A stretch of 10,968 bases of DNA, from assembly GCA_035553895.1 (NCBI GenBank), contig DATMJI010000149.1:1-10968 (forward strand). The letters are read 5' to 3'. Below the pieces are notes generated by a model that saw only the letters and a program-made list of their open reading frames with translations, made no database searches and had not been told where the DNA came from. Made by a program: the position numbers and the translations under genes. The stretch is from JADDRA01 sp035553895 (GTDB taxonomy: Bacteria > Actinomycetota > Acidimicrobiia > Acidimicrobiales > CADCSY01). The first letter of the stretch is position 1; each line of letters opens with the position of its first letter. Positions 1 to 7,059 of the stretch are shown piece after piece.

Positions 1-1008
1 AAGGACCGGGTGGCCGAGGGCGACCAACTGGCCCGGGCCGTGCGGGAGGTGGCCACGGGCGGCTCGATGCTCGACCCGGCCATCGTCAACGCCCTGGTTC
101 GGCCGGTTTCCGCCGACGGCGGCCTTGGAACTGAGGAGGAGAAGCTGTTGGCCCTGGTGGCCGAGGGCAAGCCCATCAAGGCCATCGCCGCAGCTCGTGA
201 GACCACCCCGGCCGCCGTCGCCGAGGACGTAGAGAAGCTCTTCCGTCGCCTTGCCGAGGGCGTGAGCACCGGCGCCTCGGGGGCATTGCGACGGCTGCGC
301 ATGCTGCACGAGGCCATCGTCGAGCGTGAGGAGCAGGGCGAGACGCTGAGCCGGTTGCTCCCCACCGGGTTGGCCGACAAGGTGCGACGCGAGGGCCGGC
401 GGGTGGGCGAGACCGAGGCCGTCACCATCACGGTGGTCATGTCCGACATCCGCGGCTATTCCTCGATCGCCGAGCATTCCGACCCTGCCCGCTTGGCCGG
501 GCAGCTCAACCTCCACCGCGCCGAGATGAACCGTGCCATCCTGGCCGAGGGAGGCACGGTGATGCAGTATGTGGGGGACGCAGTCATGGCGGTGTTCGGC
601 GCGCCCGTCGCCCAGGAACACCACGCCGATCGGGCTCTGGCTGCGGCGCTGGCCATGCACGACGCCCAGGCCGCGGTGAACGCCCGGTGGGAGCCCGAGG
701 GCCTACCTCCCTTCGGCCTCGGCATCGGCCTGTCGACCGGGGAGGCGGCCGCCGCCCTCCTCGGCTCCGAGGAGCGGGTGGAATACACGATCGTCGGAGA
801 CGTCGTCAACCTGAGCCAGCGGCTCCAGCAGTTCGCCTCGCCCGGCGAGACCGTGCTGAGCGAGCCGACCTGGGTCGCTCTGTCGTCGCCACCTCCGGAG
901 GCCGAGAAGCTGGCTCCCGAGCTCGTCAAAGGACGCGACACGCCAGTCGTCTCCTACCGCATGGGACCGAAGACATCCACCACGGCAACTACAGGAGGGA
1001 AGCGATGA
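1..1008 (+). CDS. Response regulator-adenylate/guanylate cyclase fusion (5' end outside window)
   Basis: Class III nucleotidyl cyclase expected to make cAMP or cGMP in the cytoplasm. The reading frame is open from base 1, so the true start lies upstream; a GTG at base 10 is internal. Numbering the first codon as 1, residues 1-34 match the last helix of a NarL-type receiver domain, beginning with the usual KDRV after its conserved lysine. Residues 38-85 resemble a degenerate LuxR helix-turn-helix (LGTEEEKLLALVAEGKPIKA), followed by a helical linker. The cyclase domain covers about 137-325. Metal-binding aspartates are D149 (SDIRGYSS) and D193 (YVGDAVMAVFG). D267, N270 and R274 lie in VGDVVNLSQRL, matching the base-binding and transition-state residues. 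Gln189 stands where many class III enzymes have the base-selecting lysine, so substrate is uncertain. The stop overlaps the next gene's ATG (ATGA), suggesting an operon with the ABC transporter. Cyclase identity is firm; the missing receiver core is inferred. Confidence 0.9.
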   Translation, partial: KDRVAEGDQLARAVREVATGGSMLDPAIVNALVRPVSADGGLGTEEEKLLALVAEGKPIKAIAAARETTPAAVAEDVEKLFRRLAEGVSTGASGALRRLRMLHEAIVEREEQGETLSRLLPTGLADKVRREGRRVGETEAVTITVVMSDIRGYSSIAEHSDPARLAGQLNLHRAEMNRAILAEGGTVMQYVGDAVMAVFGAPVAQEHHADRALAAALAMHDAQAAVNARWEPEGLPPFGLGIGLSTGEAAAALLGSEERVEYTIVGDVVNLSQRLQQFASPGETVLSEPTWVALSSPPPEAEKLAPELVKGRDTPVVSYRMGPKTSTTATTGGKR

Positions 1009-1730
1009 CCGACCTTGTCGTGCGGGCCAGGAACCTGTACCGCACCTTCGACCAGGAGCTGGCGCCGGTGCGGGCCCTGCGAGGTGCGGACCTGGTGGTG
1101 GCTCGAGGCGAGTTCGTGGCCGTCATGGGCCCGTCCGGGTGCGGGAAGTCAACCCTTTTGAACATCATCGCCGGCCTCGATTCGCCCGACGAGGGGGAGA
1201 TCGAGGTCGCAGGCGAGCCACTGGGTGACAAGGATGAGAACGCCCTGGCGCTCATGCGGCGCAAGCACGTCGGGATCGTGTTCCAGTTCTTCAACCTGCT
1301 CGAGGGCATGAGCGTGCTGGAGAACGTCGTCATGCCGGCCGTCATCGCCGGCTTGAAGCGCAGGGCGGCCGAGACCAAGGCCCGTGACCTGCTCGACCTG
1401 CTGGGCCTCGGCGACAAGGCCCGCCAAGCGCCCGGCATGCTCTCTGGAGGCCAGCGCCAGCGGTTGGCCATCGCCCGGGCCCTGGCCAACAAGCCCACCC
1501 TGCTCCTGGCCGACGAGCCCACCGGCGCCCTCGACTCCGAGGGCGGAGCCGAGGTGCTCGAGCTCTTCCGCCGTCTCCACGCCGATGGCCAGACCATCGT
1601 TCTCGTCACCCACGACCAGCCGGTGGCCGACGCCGCCCAGCGCATCGTCCGCATGCGCGACGGACGTGTCGTCGATGACGGTGCCCAAGCAGTGAGCACC
1701 GAGCCCTCGACCGCACCGGCCGGGATCTGA
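1005..1730 (+). CDS. ABC transporter ATP-binding protein, MacB/LolD-like
   Basis: ATPase subunit (241 aa) of an FtsX-type ABC transporter, predicted to work on the cytoplasmic face of the membrane with the permease encoded next. All motifs are present: Walker A GPSGCGKST at 42-50, Q-loop Gln94 in VFQFFNLL, signature LSGGQRQR at 146-153, Walker B LLLADEP at 166-172 with catalytic Glu171, D-loop after TGALD, and switch His203 in VTHD. Length and sequence fit the MacB/LolD branch, whose members use ATP for mechanotransmission or export rather than import. The ATG at 1005 is supported by a strong AGGAGG at 993-998 and by the ATGA overlap with the cyclase stop, so translational coupling is likely. 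The cargo cannot be read from the sequence; lipoproteins, peptides or antibiotics are known for relatives. Confidence 0.95.
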   Translation: MTDLVVRARNLYRTFDQELAPVRALRGADLVVARGEFVAVMGPSGCGKSTLLNIIAGLDSPDEGEIEVAGEPLGDKDENALALMRRKHVGIVFQFFNLLEGMSVLENVVMPAVIAGLKRRAAETKARDLLDLLGLGDKARQAPGMLSGGQRQRLAIARALANKPTLLLADEPTGALDSEGGAEVLELFRRLHADGQTIVLVTHDQPVADAAQRIVRMRDGRVVDDGAQAVSTEPSTAPAGI

Positions 1731-1765
1731 CGGCCGGGGACATCGGACGGAAGGGGCCCGGGGCG

Positions 1766-4159
1766 ATGGCGGTCGGCGTATGGCTCTGGGTCCGGGCCGA
1801 ACTGCGGGGCAGGTTGCGGGCCTGGTTGGGCGTAGTCGTGCTCATCGGTCTCGCCGGTGGCGCCGCCCTGGCGGCGACCGCGGGCGCACGGCGCACGGCA
1901 TCGTCGTTCCACCGTTTCGGGGAGGACGCCGCACGTGCCCACGCCGTCGTGTTCGGCGCAGCCGACACTGACCCCTCCCTTCTCGACGCCGTGGAACGCC
2001 TCCCGGGCGTCATCGGGTCCGGCAGAGGCGCCATCTTGTTGTCGGCACCGGTTGGAAGCGGACTGCGCGCCGGGCTCGATGTCGCTGTCGTGGCTGTGCT
2101 GGACGATCGGGCGCTGCGCACGATCGAGCGGCCTCGTCTCCTGCTGGGCCGGCTGCCCGGCGCCGAGCGAGCCGACGAGGTGGCGGTCAACGAGGCACTG
2201 GCCCGCCGACTCCACCTCGAGCCGGGTGACCATCTCACCCTGCAGGGACCAACGCCGGCGGAGCTGCAAGCCTGTTACGAGACGGGCGGGTGCGACCGCC
2301 TTCGGGGCGGCCCGGCCGCCCGGGTTGTCGTCGTGGGCGTGACCCGATCGCTGTCCGATCTCGACGACCGCACATTCGATTCCTTCGGTGCGATCGTGAG
2401 TCGAGCCTTCTACCGCACCTACGGCGAGCGCACAGCCAGTCCCGGGAGCGGGCTCTTCGTGCACCTGGCCGGCGGCGAGGCCGCCCTGCCAGCCTTCAGG
2501 AAAGCGGTCACCGGTATCAGCGAGCACCTCGAGGTGGAGGCGGGCTCCTCCGGCACCGTCGACGACGCCCTCCGCGTCCAGAGCCAGGGCTTGCTGGTGT
2601 TCGCCGCCGCTGCCGCCGTGGCCGGGTTGGTCGCCGTCGGTCAGGCCTACGCCAGGCTGGCGGCAGCGGGGGCCGCCGGGCTCGCCACGCTCGGTGTGCT
2701 GGGCGCAGGACGGCGCCAGCGGTGGATGGCCGCTCTCGGACCGGTCGCCATCGTGGCTCCCGCCGGCGCCGTCCTGGCGGTAATCCTGGCCTGGCTCGCT
2801 TCACCGCTCCTGCCGATCGGCCTCGGCCGGCGGGCCGAGCCTCACCCGGGCGCCGCCTTCGACACCGCCGTGCTGCTGTGGGGCGGGTTGGCACTGACCG
2901 CCGCCGTCCTGGCCAGGGCGGCGGTCTCGGCTGTGCGCCTGGCCGATGCGCCGGCCGGTGAGGGGGTCCCCGTCTGCCCGCGGACGACCCGTCCGGGGGC
3001 GATCACCAAGCTCCTTGCCATCCGGCGCCCCCCTCCTCTCGCCCTGGGTGCCCGCCTGGCGGTGGTGCGCGACCGCGGTGCCCGTGCCGTGCCGGTCGGA
3101 TCGACGTTGGTCGGCGCGGTGATCGGAGTCATGGGAGTCATCGGTGTTCTGACGTTCGACCGCAGCGCCACGCAGGTCCGCTCTGACTCCGCGTTGTACG
3201 GCGCCGACTGGAGCGGGCAAGTGAGCCTCAGCGACGATCCTCGAGCGATTGAAGCCGCCCGGTTCGCCGCCGAGCGAGCGGGTCGAGTCGATGCGTTGGC
3301 CCTCGTCGGCCAGGGTCGACTGGCCGCCGACGGTCGACCCGACGTGCTGGCCATCGCCGTCGAGCCCGAGAGGGGTGCCATCGGGGCCACCGTGCTCGAT
3401 GGCCGGGCCCCGGTCGCTCCCGACGAGGTGCTGGCCGGTGACAACCTGATGCGAGACCTCGGCCGCAAGCTCGGCGACACCGTCGACCTGGAGGGCGACG
3501 CCGGCCAGGGTACCTACCGCCTCGTCGGGCGGGTGAGCGTGCCCATCGTGGACAGCGACAGCCGTAGCGACGGCTTGGTACTGACCATGGAGGGACTCGA
3601 ACGCCTGGTGTCGACGACGGCGGGCGAGGATGGGCGGGCCCTCCTGGTCCGCTGGGCTCCCGGCACCGAGCTTGCCTTCGCCCGCACGACCATGGAGGAT
3701 GCCGGCTTCGTCTACGACCCGCCCTTCGTGCCCACCGAGGTCGCCAACTTGGGTGAGCTGGGTGCCATCCCCGAGGCGCTGGCCGCCTTCCTCGCCGTGC
3801 TCGGCCTGGTGGCCACCGTTCACGCCTTGGCCGTCACCGTCCGCCGCCGGCGCCGCGACCAGGCCATACTGCGGGCGCTCGGTTTGACCCCGGCCGACAC
3901 CCGCTGGACCGTCGCCTGGCAGGCCATGACCACCATGGCCGTCGCGCTGGTCACCGGGATCCCCCTCGGCCTGGTCGTGGGGCGCTCGGCCTGGTCGGGT
4001 GTGGCCGACCGGCTCGACCTGGTGGGACGGGTCTCGGTCCCGGCGGTGGCGCTCCTGCTCGCCGTGCCCGCCAGTCTGGCTCTGGTCAACCTGCTCGCCT
4101 TGCTCCCCAGCCGAGCTGCGGCCCGCCTCCGGCCCGCTGTGGTCCTCCGGGACGAATGA
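1766..4159 (+). CDS. FtsX-like ABC transporter permease
   Basis: Membrane subunit (797 aa) paired with the preceding ATPase. It has the duplicated actinobacterial FtsX layout. TM1 is at about 21-40, followed by a large extracytoplasmic domain (about 41-270) of MacB_PCD type. A first FtsX-like membrane block spans about 275-390. A further TM near 447-465 begins a second extracytoplasmic domain (to about 668), and the last FtsX block is at about 670-785. The last block carries an arginine run (693-697) leading into DQAILRALGLTPADTRW, the usual cytoplasmic coupling segment of this family. The extracytoplasmic domain has two cysteines, in CYETGGC, which might form a local disulfide. The ATG at 1766 was chosen because the hydrophobic first helix follows at once and a purine-rich GGAAGGGG lies about 10 bases upstream. 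It starts 35 bases after the ATPase stop. The stop overlaps the ATG of the next small frame. Family assignment is secure; substrate is unknown. Confidence 0.93.
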   Translation: MAVGVWLWVRAELRGRLRAWLGVVVLIGLAGGAALAATAGARRTASSFHRFGEDAARAHAVVFGAADTDPSLLDAVERLPGVIGSGRGAILLSAPVGSGLRAGLDVAVVAVLDDRALRTIERPRLLLGRLPGAERADEVAVNEALARRLHLEPGDHLTLQGPTPAELQACYETGGCDRLRGGPAARVVVVGVTRSLSDLDDRTFDSFGAIVSRAFYRTYGERTASPGSGLFVHLAGGEAALPAFRKAVTGISEHLEVEAGSSGTVDDALRVQSQGLLVFAAAAAVAGLVAVGQAYARLAAAGAAGLATLGVLGAGRRQRWMAALGPVAIVAPAGAVLAVILAWLASPLLPIGLGRRAEPHPGAAFDTAVLLWGGLALTAAVLARAAVSAVRLADAPAGEGVPVCPRTTRPGAITKLLAIRRPPPLALGARLAVVRDRGARAVPVGSTLVGAVIGVMGVIGVLTFDRSATQVRSDSALYGADWSGQVSLSDDPRAIEAARFAAERAGRVDALALVGQGRLAADGRPDVLAIAVEPERGAIGATVLDGRAPVAPDEVLAGDNLMRDLGRKLGDTVDLEGDAGQGTYRLVGRVSVPIVDSDSRSDGLVLTMEGLERLVSTTAGEDGRALLVRWAPGTELAFARTTMEDAGFVYDPPFVPTEVANLGELGAIPEALAAFLAVLGLVATVHALAVTVRRRRRDQAILRALGLTPADTRWTVAWQAMTTMAVALVTGIPLGLVVGRSAWSGVADRLDLVGRVSVPAVALLLAVPASLALVNLLALLPSRAAARLRPAVVLRDE

Positions 4160-4341
4160 TGGGTGCCCTCCGCCGGACGGTGACCGTCGAAAGGCTGGGA
4201 GAGCCGGTGCGTCCGATCGTGCCCTCGTCGGGCACCATCACCACGATCACCTCCGCCCTGGAGGCGGCGAAGCTGGTGGCTCGCCTTCCCGCCCGGCCCG
4301 CCCTGCGGCTGTGGCCGGTACGGATCCCGAGGACCGGATGA
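4156..4341 (+). CDS. Possible 61-aa protein of unknown function between permease and sensor kinase
   Basis: Unrecognised small basic protein. It begins MMGALRRTVTVERLGEP and ends in a proline/arginine-rich tail. No signal peptide, clear membrane helix or known motif is seen. Three points favour a real gene. Its ATG overlaps the permease stop as ATGA. Its own TGA overlaps an in-frame ATG (4338) of the kinase, again as ATGA. Its third codon positions are mostly G or C (roughly 85% by eye), like its neighbours. Against it are its small size, the lack of homology I can recall, and the fact that high GC alone favours chance open frames. It could instead be a 193-base spacer with a fortuitous frame. 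Confidence 0.4.
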   Translation: MMGALRRTVTVERLGEPVRPIVPSSGTITTITSALEAAKLVARLPARPALRLWPVRIPRTG

Positions 4342-4346
4342 AGGAG
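4341..4346 (+). promoter_or_regulatory. Ribosome binding site deciding the kinase start
   Basis: AAGGAG lies six bases before the ATG at 4353, an ideal spacing. It therefore favours 4353 over the in-frame ATG at 4338, which precedes this site and has no comparable motif, although 4338 overlaps the preceding stop codon. Confidence 0.7.
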
Positions 4347-4352
4347 AGGATC

Positions 4353-5213
4353 ATGAGCCAGACAGCCGTTGGCACCGTGGAGACGGGATCGGCGACCGTC
4401 GACACTGCGACGGCCGCCGCCGGTGGCACCGTCGGGCGGGACCGCTCGCAACTGTGCCTGCTGGTGGCGCCGGTGTGCGTCGCCCTGGTGGTCGGGGCCG
4501 TGGTCGTGGCCGCTACCGGCAGTCGCACGGGGGTGTCGGGCGTCGAGGTGGTGCAGGCCGGGCTGGTCGTGGCCTGGGCGGTGGCGGGCACCAGCCTCGG
4601 CATCCACCGGCGGGATGACCGGCTCGGCCCATTGGTGCTGGGCGGCGCCGCTCTCGGCGGGATCGCCGTGATGGCCTCCGCCCTGACCCGTCACGGCGCC
4701 CTTGATGCCGGCGCCGCCGACCTCGCTGATGGGGTGGTGCGCCTGGTCGTCGCCCTGCTGCCGGCCGTGGCCCTGCACTTCCTGCTCGCCCTGCCCGACG
4801 GCCGCCTCGGCGAGCGGAGCCGGCGCGTCCTCGTCCAACTCGGCTACGGGGCCGGTTTTCTCACTGGCGCCTACCTCGTCGCCGCCCGGCCGGGCCTGCC
4901 CCGATGGCCGCTGGTGCTCGAGGCGGCGCTCGCTGTGCTGGCCACTGCGTCGCCGGCCCATGCCCGCTACCTTCGGGCCGGGGCGGTGGAGCGGCGCCGC
5001 ATGCAGTGGATCGGATGGGCGGTGGCGGTGGCGGCAGAAATCGTCCTCGTGGTCGTCGCTCTCCATCTGCTGTTGGACTGGCCTCACCACCTCGGCGAGA
5101 TCTCCCTGGCCAGCACGGCGCTCCTGCCCTTGGCGCTGGTCGCGGGCTGCTCGCCGCGGTTGGTGGCCCGGGTCGACCGGCTCCTGACCCACCCGTGGCC
5201 ATCGCCGGGCTGA
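4353..5213 (+). CDS. Membrane sensor domain of a split histidine kinase (N-terminal fragment)
   Basis: 286-aa integral membrane protein corresponding to the N-terminal sensor half of a kinase whose catalytic half lies in the next frame. About eight hydrophobic segments can be seen, roughly at 34-55, 67-86, 91-112, 127-144, 158-179, 184-205, 215-240 and 250-270. The motif LLALPDGRLGERSRR resembles LLLFPDGHLPSRRWW in the second kinase of this window (9056-10968). The end, VARVDRLLTH, corresponds to INVVVNRTL in that kinase, just before a further membrane helix. In the intact paralogue the polypeptide continues without a break. Here it stops after a short out-of-frame PWPSPG tail, so it is probably truncated by a frameshift. 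If the break is real, this could be a free membrane subunit, but that is not known for the family. The alternative start at 4338 adds five residues. Confidence 0.8.
   Translation: MSQTAVGTVETGSATVDTATAAAGGTVGRDRSQLCLLVAPVCVALVVGAVVVAATGSRTGVSGVEVVQAGLVVAWAVAGTSLGIHRRDDRLGPLVLGGAALGGIAVMASALTRHGALDAGAADLADGVVRLVVALLPAVALHFLLALPDGRLGERSRRVLVQLGYGAGFLTGAYLVAARPGLPRWPLVLEAALAVLATASPAHARYLRAGAVERRRMQWIGWAVAVAAEIVLVVVALHLLLDWPHHLGEISLASTALLPLALVAGCSPRLVARVDRLLTHPWPSPG
5187..5197 (+). other. Probable single-base frameshift joining the two kinase halves
   Basis: The N-terminal frame ends six codons after the CACCCG stretch, while the catalytic frame continues from the same point one base back. Adding one C to the C-run at 5192-5194 would give LLTHPVAIAGLTG and restore a single protein of about 734 residues. 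The second kinase in this window is continuous across the equivalent point. No canonical X_XXY_YYZ slippery heptamer is seen in the zero frame, so a deletion or sequencing error is more likely than programmed frameshifting. Confidence 0.65.
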
Positions 5214-6538
5214 CCGGGTTGATCGTCGCCGTCTACGTCGCGGTGGTGATCGGCCTCGGGCGGGTGCCGGCCGGTGGCGAGCGGACGGTCCTGCTCCTGT
5301 CAGTGGCCGCAGCCGCCGCCGTGGCCTTGCTGTACCTCCCGGCCCGCGACCGGCTGATCGGTGTGGCCAACCGCCTGGTGTACGGCGAGCAGGCGGCGCC
5401 GGACGAGGCGTTGCGCACCTTCGGCAGCCGCCTCACGCGGGCCATACCACTGGACGAGTTGCTGCTGCAGCTGGCCGAGTCGCTGCGCAAGACGATGAGG
5501 CTGGCCTCGGCTGAGGTGTGGACCGGCACCGGTGGCCGGCTGGAACGCACCGTTTCGTTGCCGCACCGCGAACTGGCGGTGATGGAGCTGGGTCCCAAGG
5601 AGGCACCGGTGGTGGTCCGCGCCGGCGTCGCCGGGGGCACGTGGCTGGACGTCTGGCTGCCCCAGCTGATCGCCGATCGTGATGCCACCCTCGTGCGGGT
5701 CGCCTCCATCGCCCATGCCGGCGAGCTGCTCGGCCTGATTGCCGTCGAGCGGCGGCCCGAGTCCGAGGCCTTCTCGGACGAGAACGACCGCGTCCTGGTG
5801 GAGCTGGCTCGCCAGGTCGGCCTGGCGCTGCACAACGTGCAACTCGACTCCGCCCTCCAGGAGTCGCTCGACGAGCTGCGCCGGACCAACGAGGAGCTCA
5901 AGGCGTCCCGCGCCCGGATCGTGGCCGCCGGAGACGCCGAGCGCCGCAAGCTGGAGCGGGACTTGCACGACGGCGCCCAGCAGCACCTGGTCGCCCTGGC
6001 CGTCAAGATCCGCCTGGCTCACGACGCCGTCGAGGACGACCCCGCAGATGCGCTGGCCCTGCTCGACGAGCTGAAAACCGACATCCAAGCGGCGGTGGCC
6101 GAGCTACGGGCCCTCGCCCATGGCATCTTCCCGCCGCTGCTGATGGCCGGCGGGCTGCCCGAGGCGTTGCCGGCCGCTGCCGCCCGAGCCGCCCTCTCCA
6201 CCACGGTGGTCACTGACGGGGTTGGCCGCTACCCCCAGGAGGTGGAGACGGCGGTGTACTTCTGCTGCCTGGAGGCGCTCCAGAATGCCGGCAAGCATGC
6301 CGGCGACGGCGCCACCGCCGAGGTTCGGGTCTGGGAGGAGTCGGCCACGCTGCGGTTCGAGGTGGCTGACACCGGCGTCGGGTTCGACCTCCGTGGCGCC
6401 CCGGCGGAGGGCCACGGCTTCGTCAACATGAGTGACCGCCTGGGGGCCATCGACGGCAACCTGTCGGTGGATTCTTCGCCGGGTTCCGGCACCCGGGTGC
6501 GCGGATCCATTGCCCTCGCCCACGAGGTCGCACGCTGA
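5195..6538 (+). CDS. GAF-domain sensor histidine kinase, catalytic part (HisKA_3/HATPase)
   Basis: Catalytic half of a NarL-type sensor kinase. Counting from the GTG at 5195 (447 aa), there are two hydrophobic segments (2-22 and about 32-52) and the junction motif ANRLVYGE. A GAF domain follows at about 80-220, ending in LARQVGLALHNVQLD, and then a short coiled coil. The HisKA_3 dimerisation domain has its phosphoacceptor at His258 in LERDLHDGAQQHL. The HATPase domain has Asn364 in ALQNAGKHA, Asp392 in DTGVGF and a GHGFVNMSDR glycine loop. It should autophosphorylate and pass phosphate to a response regulator; the cyclase fusion and the two convergent regulators are candidates. The GTG start overlaps the upstream fragment by 19 bases and has no visible ribosome binding site. 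This is therefore best read as the continuation of the 4353-5213 frame after a frameshift, not as an independent gene. Kinase function is firm; gene structure is uncertain. Confidence 0.9.
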   Translation: MAIAGLTGLIVAVYVAVVIGLGRVPAGGERTVLLLSVAAAAAVALLYLPARDRLIGVANRLVYGEQAAPDEALRTFGSRLTRAIPLDELLLQLAESLRKTMRLASAEVWTGTGGRLERTVSLPHRELAVMELGPKEAPVVVRAGVAGGTWLDVWLPQLIADRDATLVRVASIAHAGELLGLIAVERRPESEAFSDENDRVLVELARQVGLALHNVQLDSALQESLDELRRTNEELKASRARIVAAGDAERRKLERDLHDGAQQHLVALAVKIRLAHDAVEDDPADALALLDELKTDIQAAVAELRALAHGIFPPLLMAGGLPEALPAAAARAALSTTVVTDGVGRYPQEVETAVYFCCLEALQNAGKHAGDGATAEVRVWEESATLRFEVADTGVGFDLRGAPAEGHGFVNMSDRLGAIDGNLSVDSSPGSGTRVRGSIALAHEVAR

Positions 6539-6574
6539 GCGCAGCCATAGTGCTTCTCTGGCGCGGGACGTCCG

Positions 6575-7036
6575 TCAGGCCCGAGCCCAAGCCGGGTCGC
6601 CATCGGCCTCCCATATCCGGCGCACGGCTCGCGGGCTGAGCTCGTCTTTGTTCACATACCCTGCCGCACCGCTGGTGCGGGCGTCGGCGGGCAGGTCGTC
6701 GGGCGAGTAGGTCGAAACCAGGATGACCTTGGTGGCCGGCCGGCCGGCGATGATACGCCGGGTGGCCTCGATGCCGTCGATCTCGCCCATGTTGATGTCC
6801 ATGAGCACCAGATCGGGCCCCAACGCCTCGGCCAGCTCGATGGCCTCCTCCCCCGAGGCGGCCTCGGCCACGAGGGTGAAGCCCGGGAGGCGGCCGAGAA
6901 CCGCCCGCTCGGCGGCGCGGAAGAGCGCCTGGTCGTCGACGACCAGCACCTGTACCGCGACTTCGCCCGTGTCTGCGATGACACCATGCTTACACCGCCG
7001 AGCGGATCGCCCCACCGGGCTGCCATGTGTCTTCAT
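6575..7036 (-). CDS. Single-domain response regulator (receiver only)
   Basis: CheY-like receiver protein without a DNA-binding or enzymatic output domain. From the ATG at 7036 it has 153 aa. Acidic residues Asp34/Asp35 are in VLVVDDQALFR, the phosphoacceptor is Asp80 in LVLMDINMGEIDG, the Ser108/Thr109 switch is in LVSTYSPDDLPAD, and Lys130 is in GYVNKDEL, so it should be phosphorylatable. The start is doubtful. A GTG at 7063 overlaps the preceding regulator's stop as GTGA (162 aa). A GTG at 6949 would begin directly at the domain (124 aa). The extra N-terminal codons have a lower third-position GC (about 66%), which favours a start close to the domain, but none has a good ribosome binding site. 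It lies just downstream of the LuxR-type regulator and ends 36 bases from the convergent kinase, a probable partner. It may act as a phosphate sink or by protein contact. Confidence 0.88.
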   Translation of the reverse strand: MKTHGSPVGRSARRCKHGVIADTGEVAVQVLVVDDQALFRAAERAVLGRLPGFTLVAEAASGEEAIELAEALGPDLVLMDINMGEIDGIEATRRIIAGRPATKVILVSTYSPDDLPADARTSGAAGYVNKDELSPRAVRRIWEADGDPAWARA

Positions 7037-7059
7037 GGTGGGGCTAGCAACACGGCGGC

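Noticed and set aside
989..2527. Long minus-strand open frame (512 codons) opposite the ATPase and permease
   Set aside because: It is antisense to two well-supported genes with intact motifs. Its translation is low-complexity and has no recognisable domain; long antisense frames are expected at this GC content.
2801..3823. Minus-strand open frame of 340 codons
   Set aside because: It lies wholly opposite the permease, is rich in Gly, His and Gln, and has no motif or ribosome binding site.
4086..5192. Minus-strand open frame of 368 codons
   Set aside because: It is a shadow of the kinase membrane domain on the other strand, with a biased composition and no domain.
5187..5197. Programmed -1 frameshift site in the kinase
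   Set aside because: No canonical slippery heptamer in the zero frame and no obvious downstream stem were seen. A base deletion or error explains the data more simply.
6539..6574. Bidirectional terminator between the convergent kinase and receiver genes
   Set aside because: The 36-base gap has only a weak, interrupted GCGC pairing and no T-run, not enough to call a terminator.
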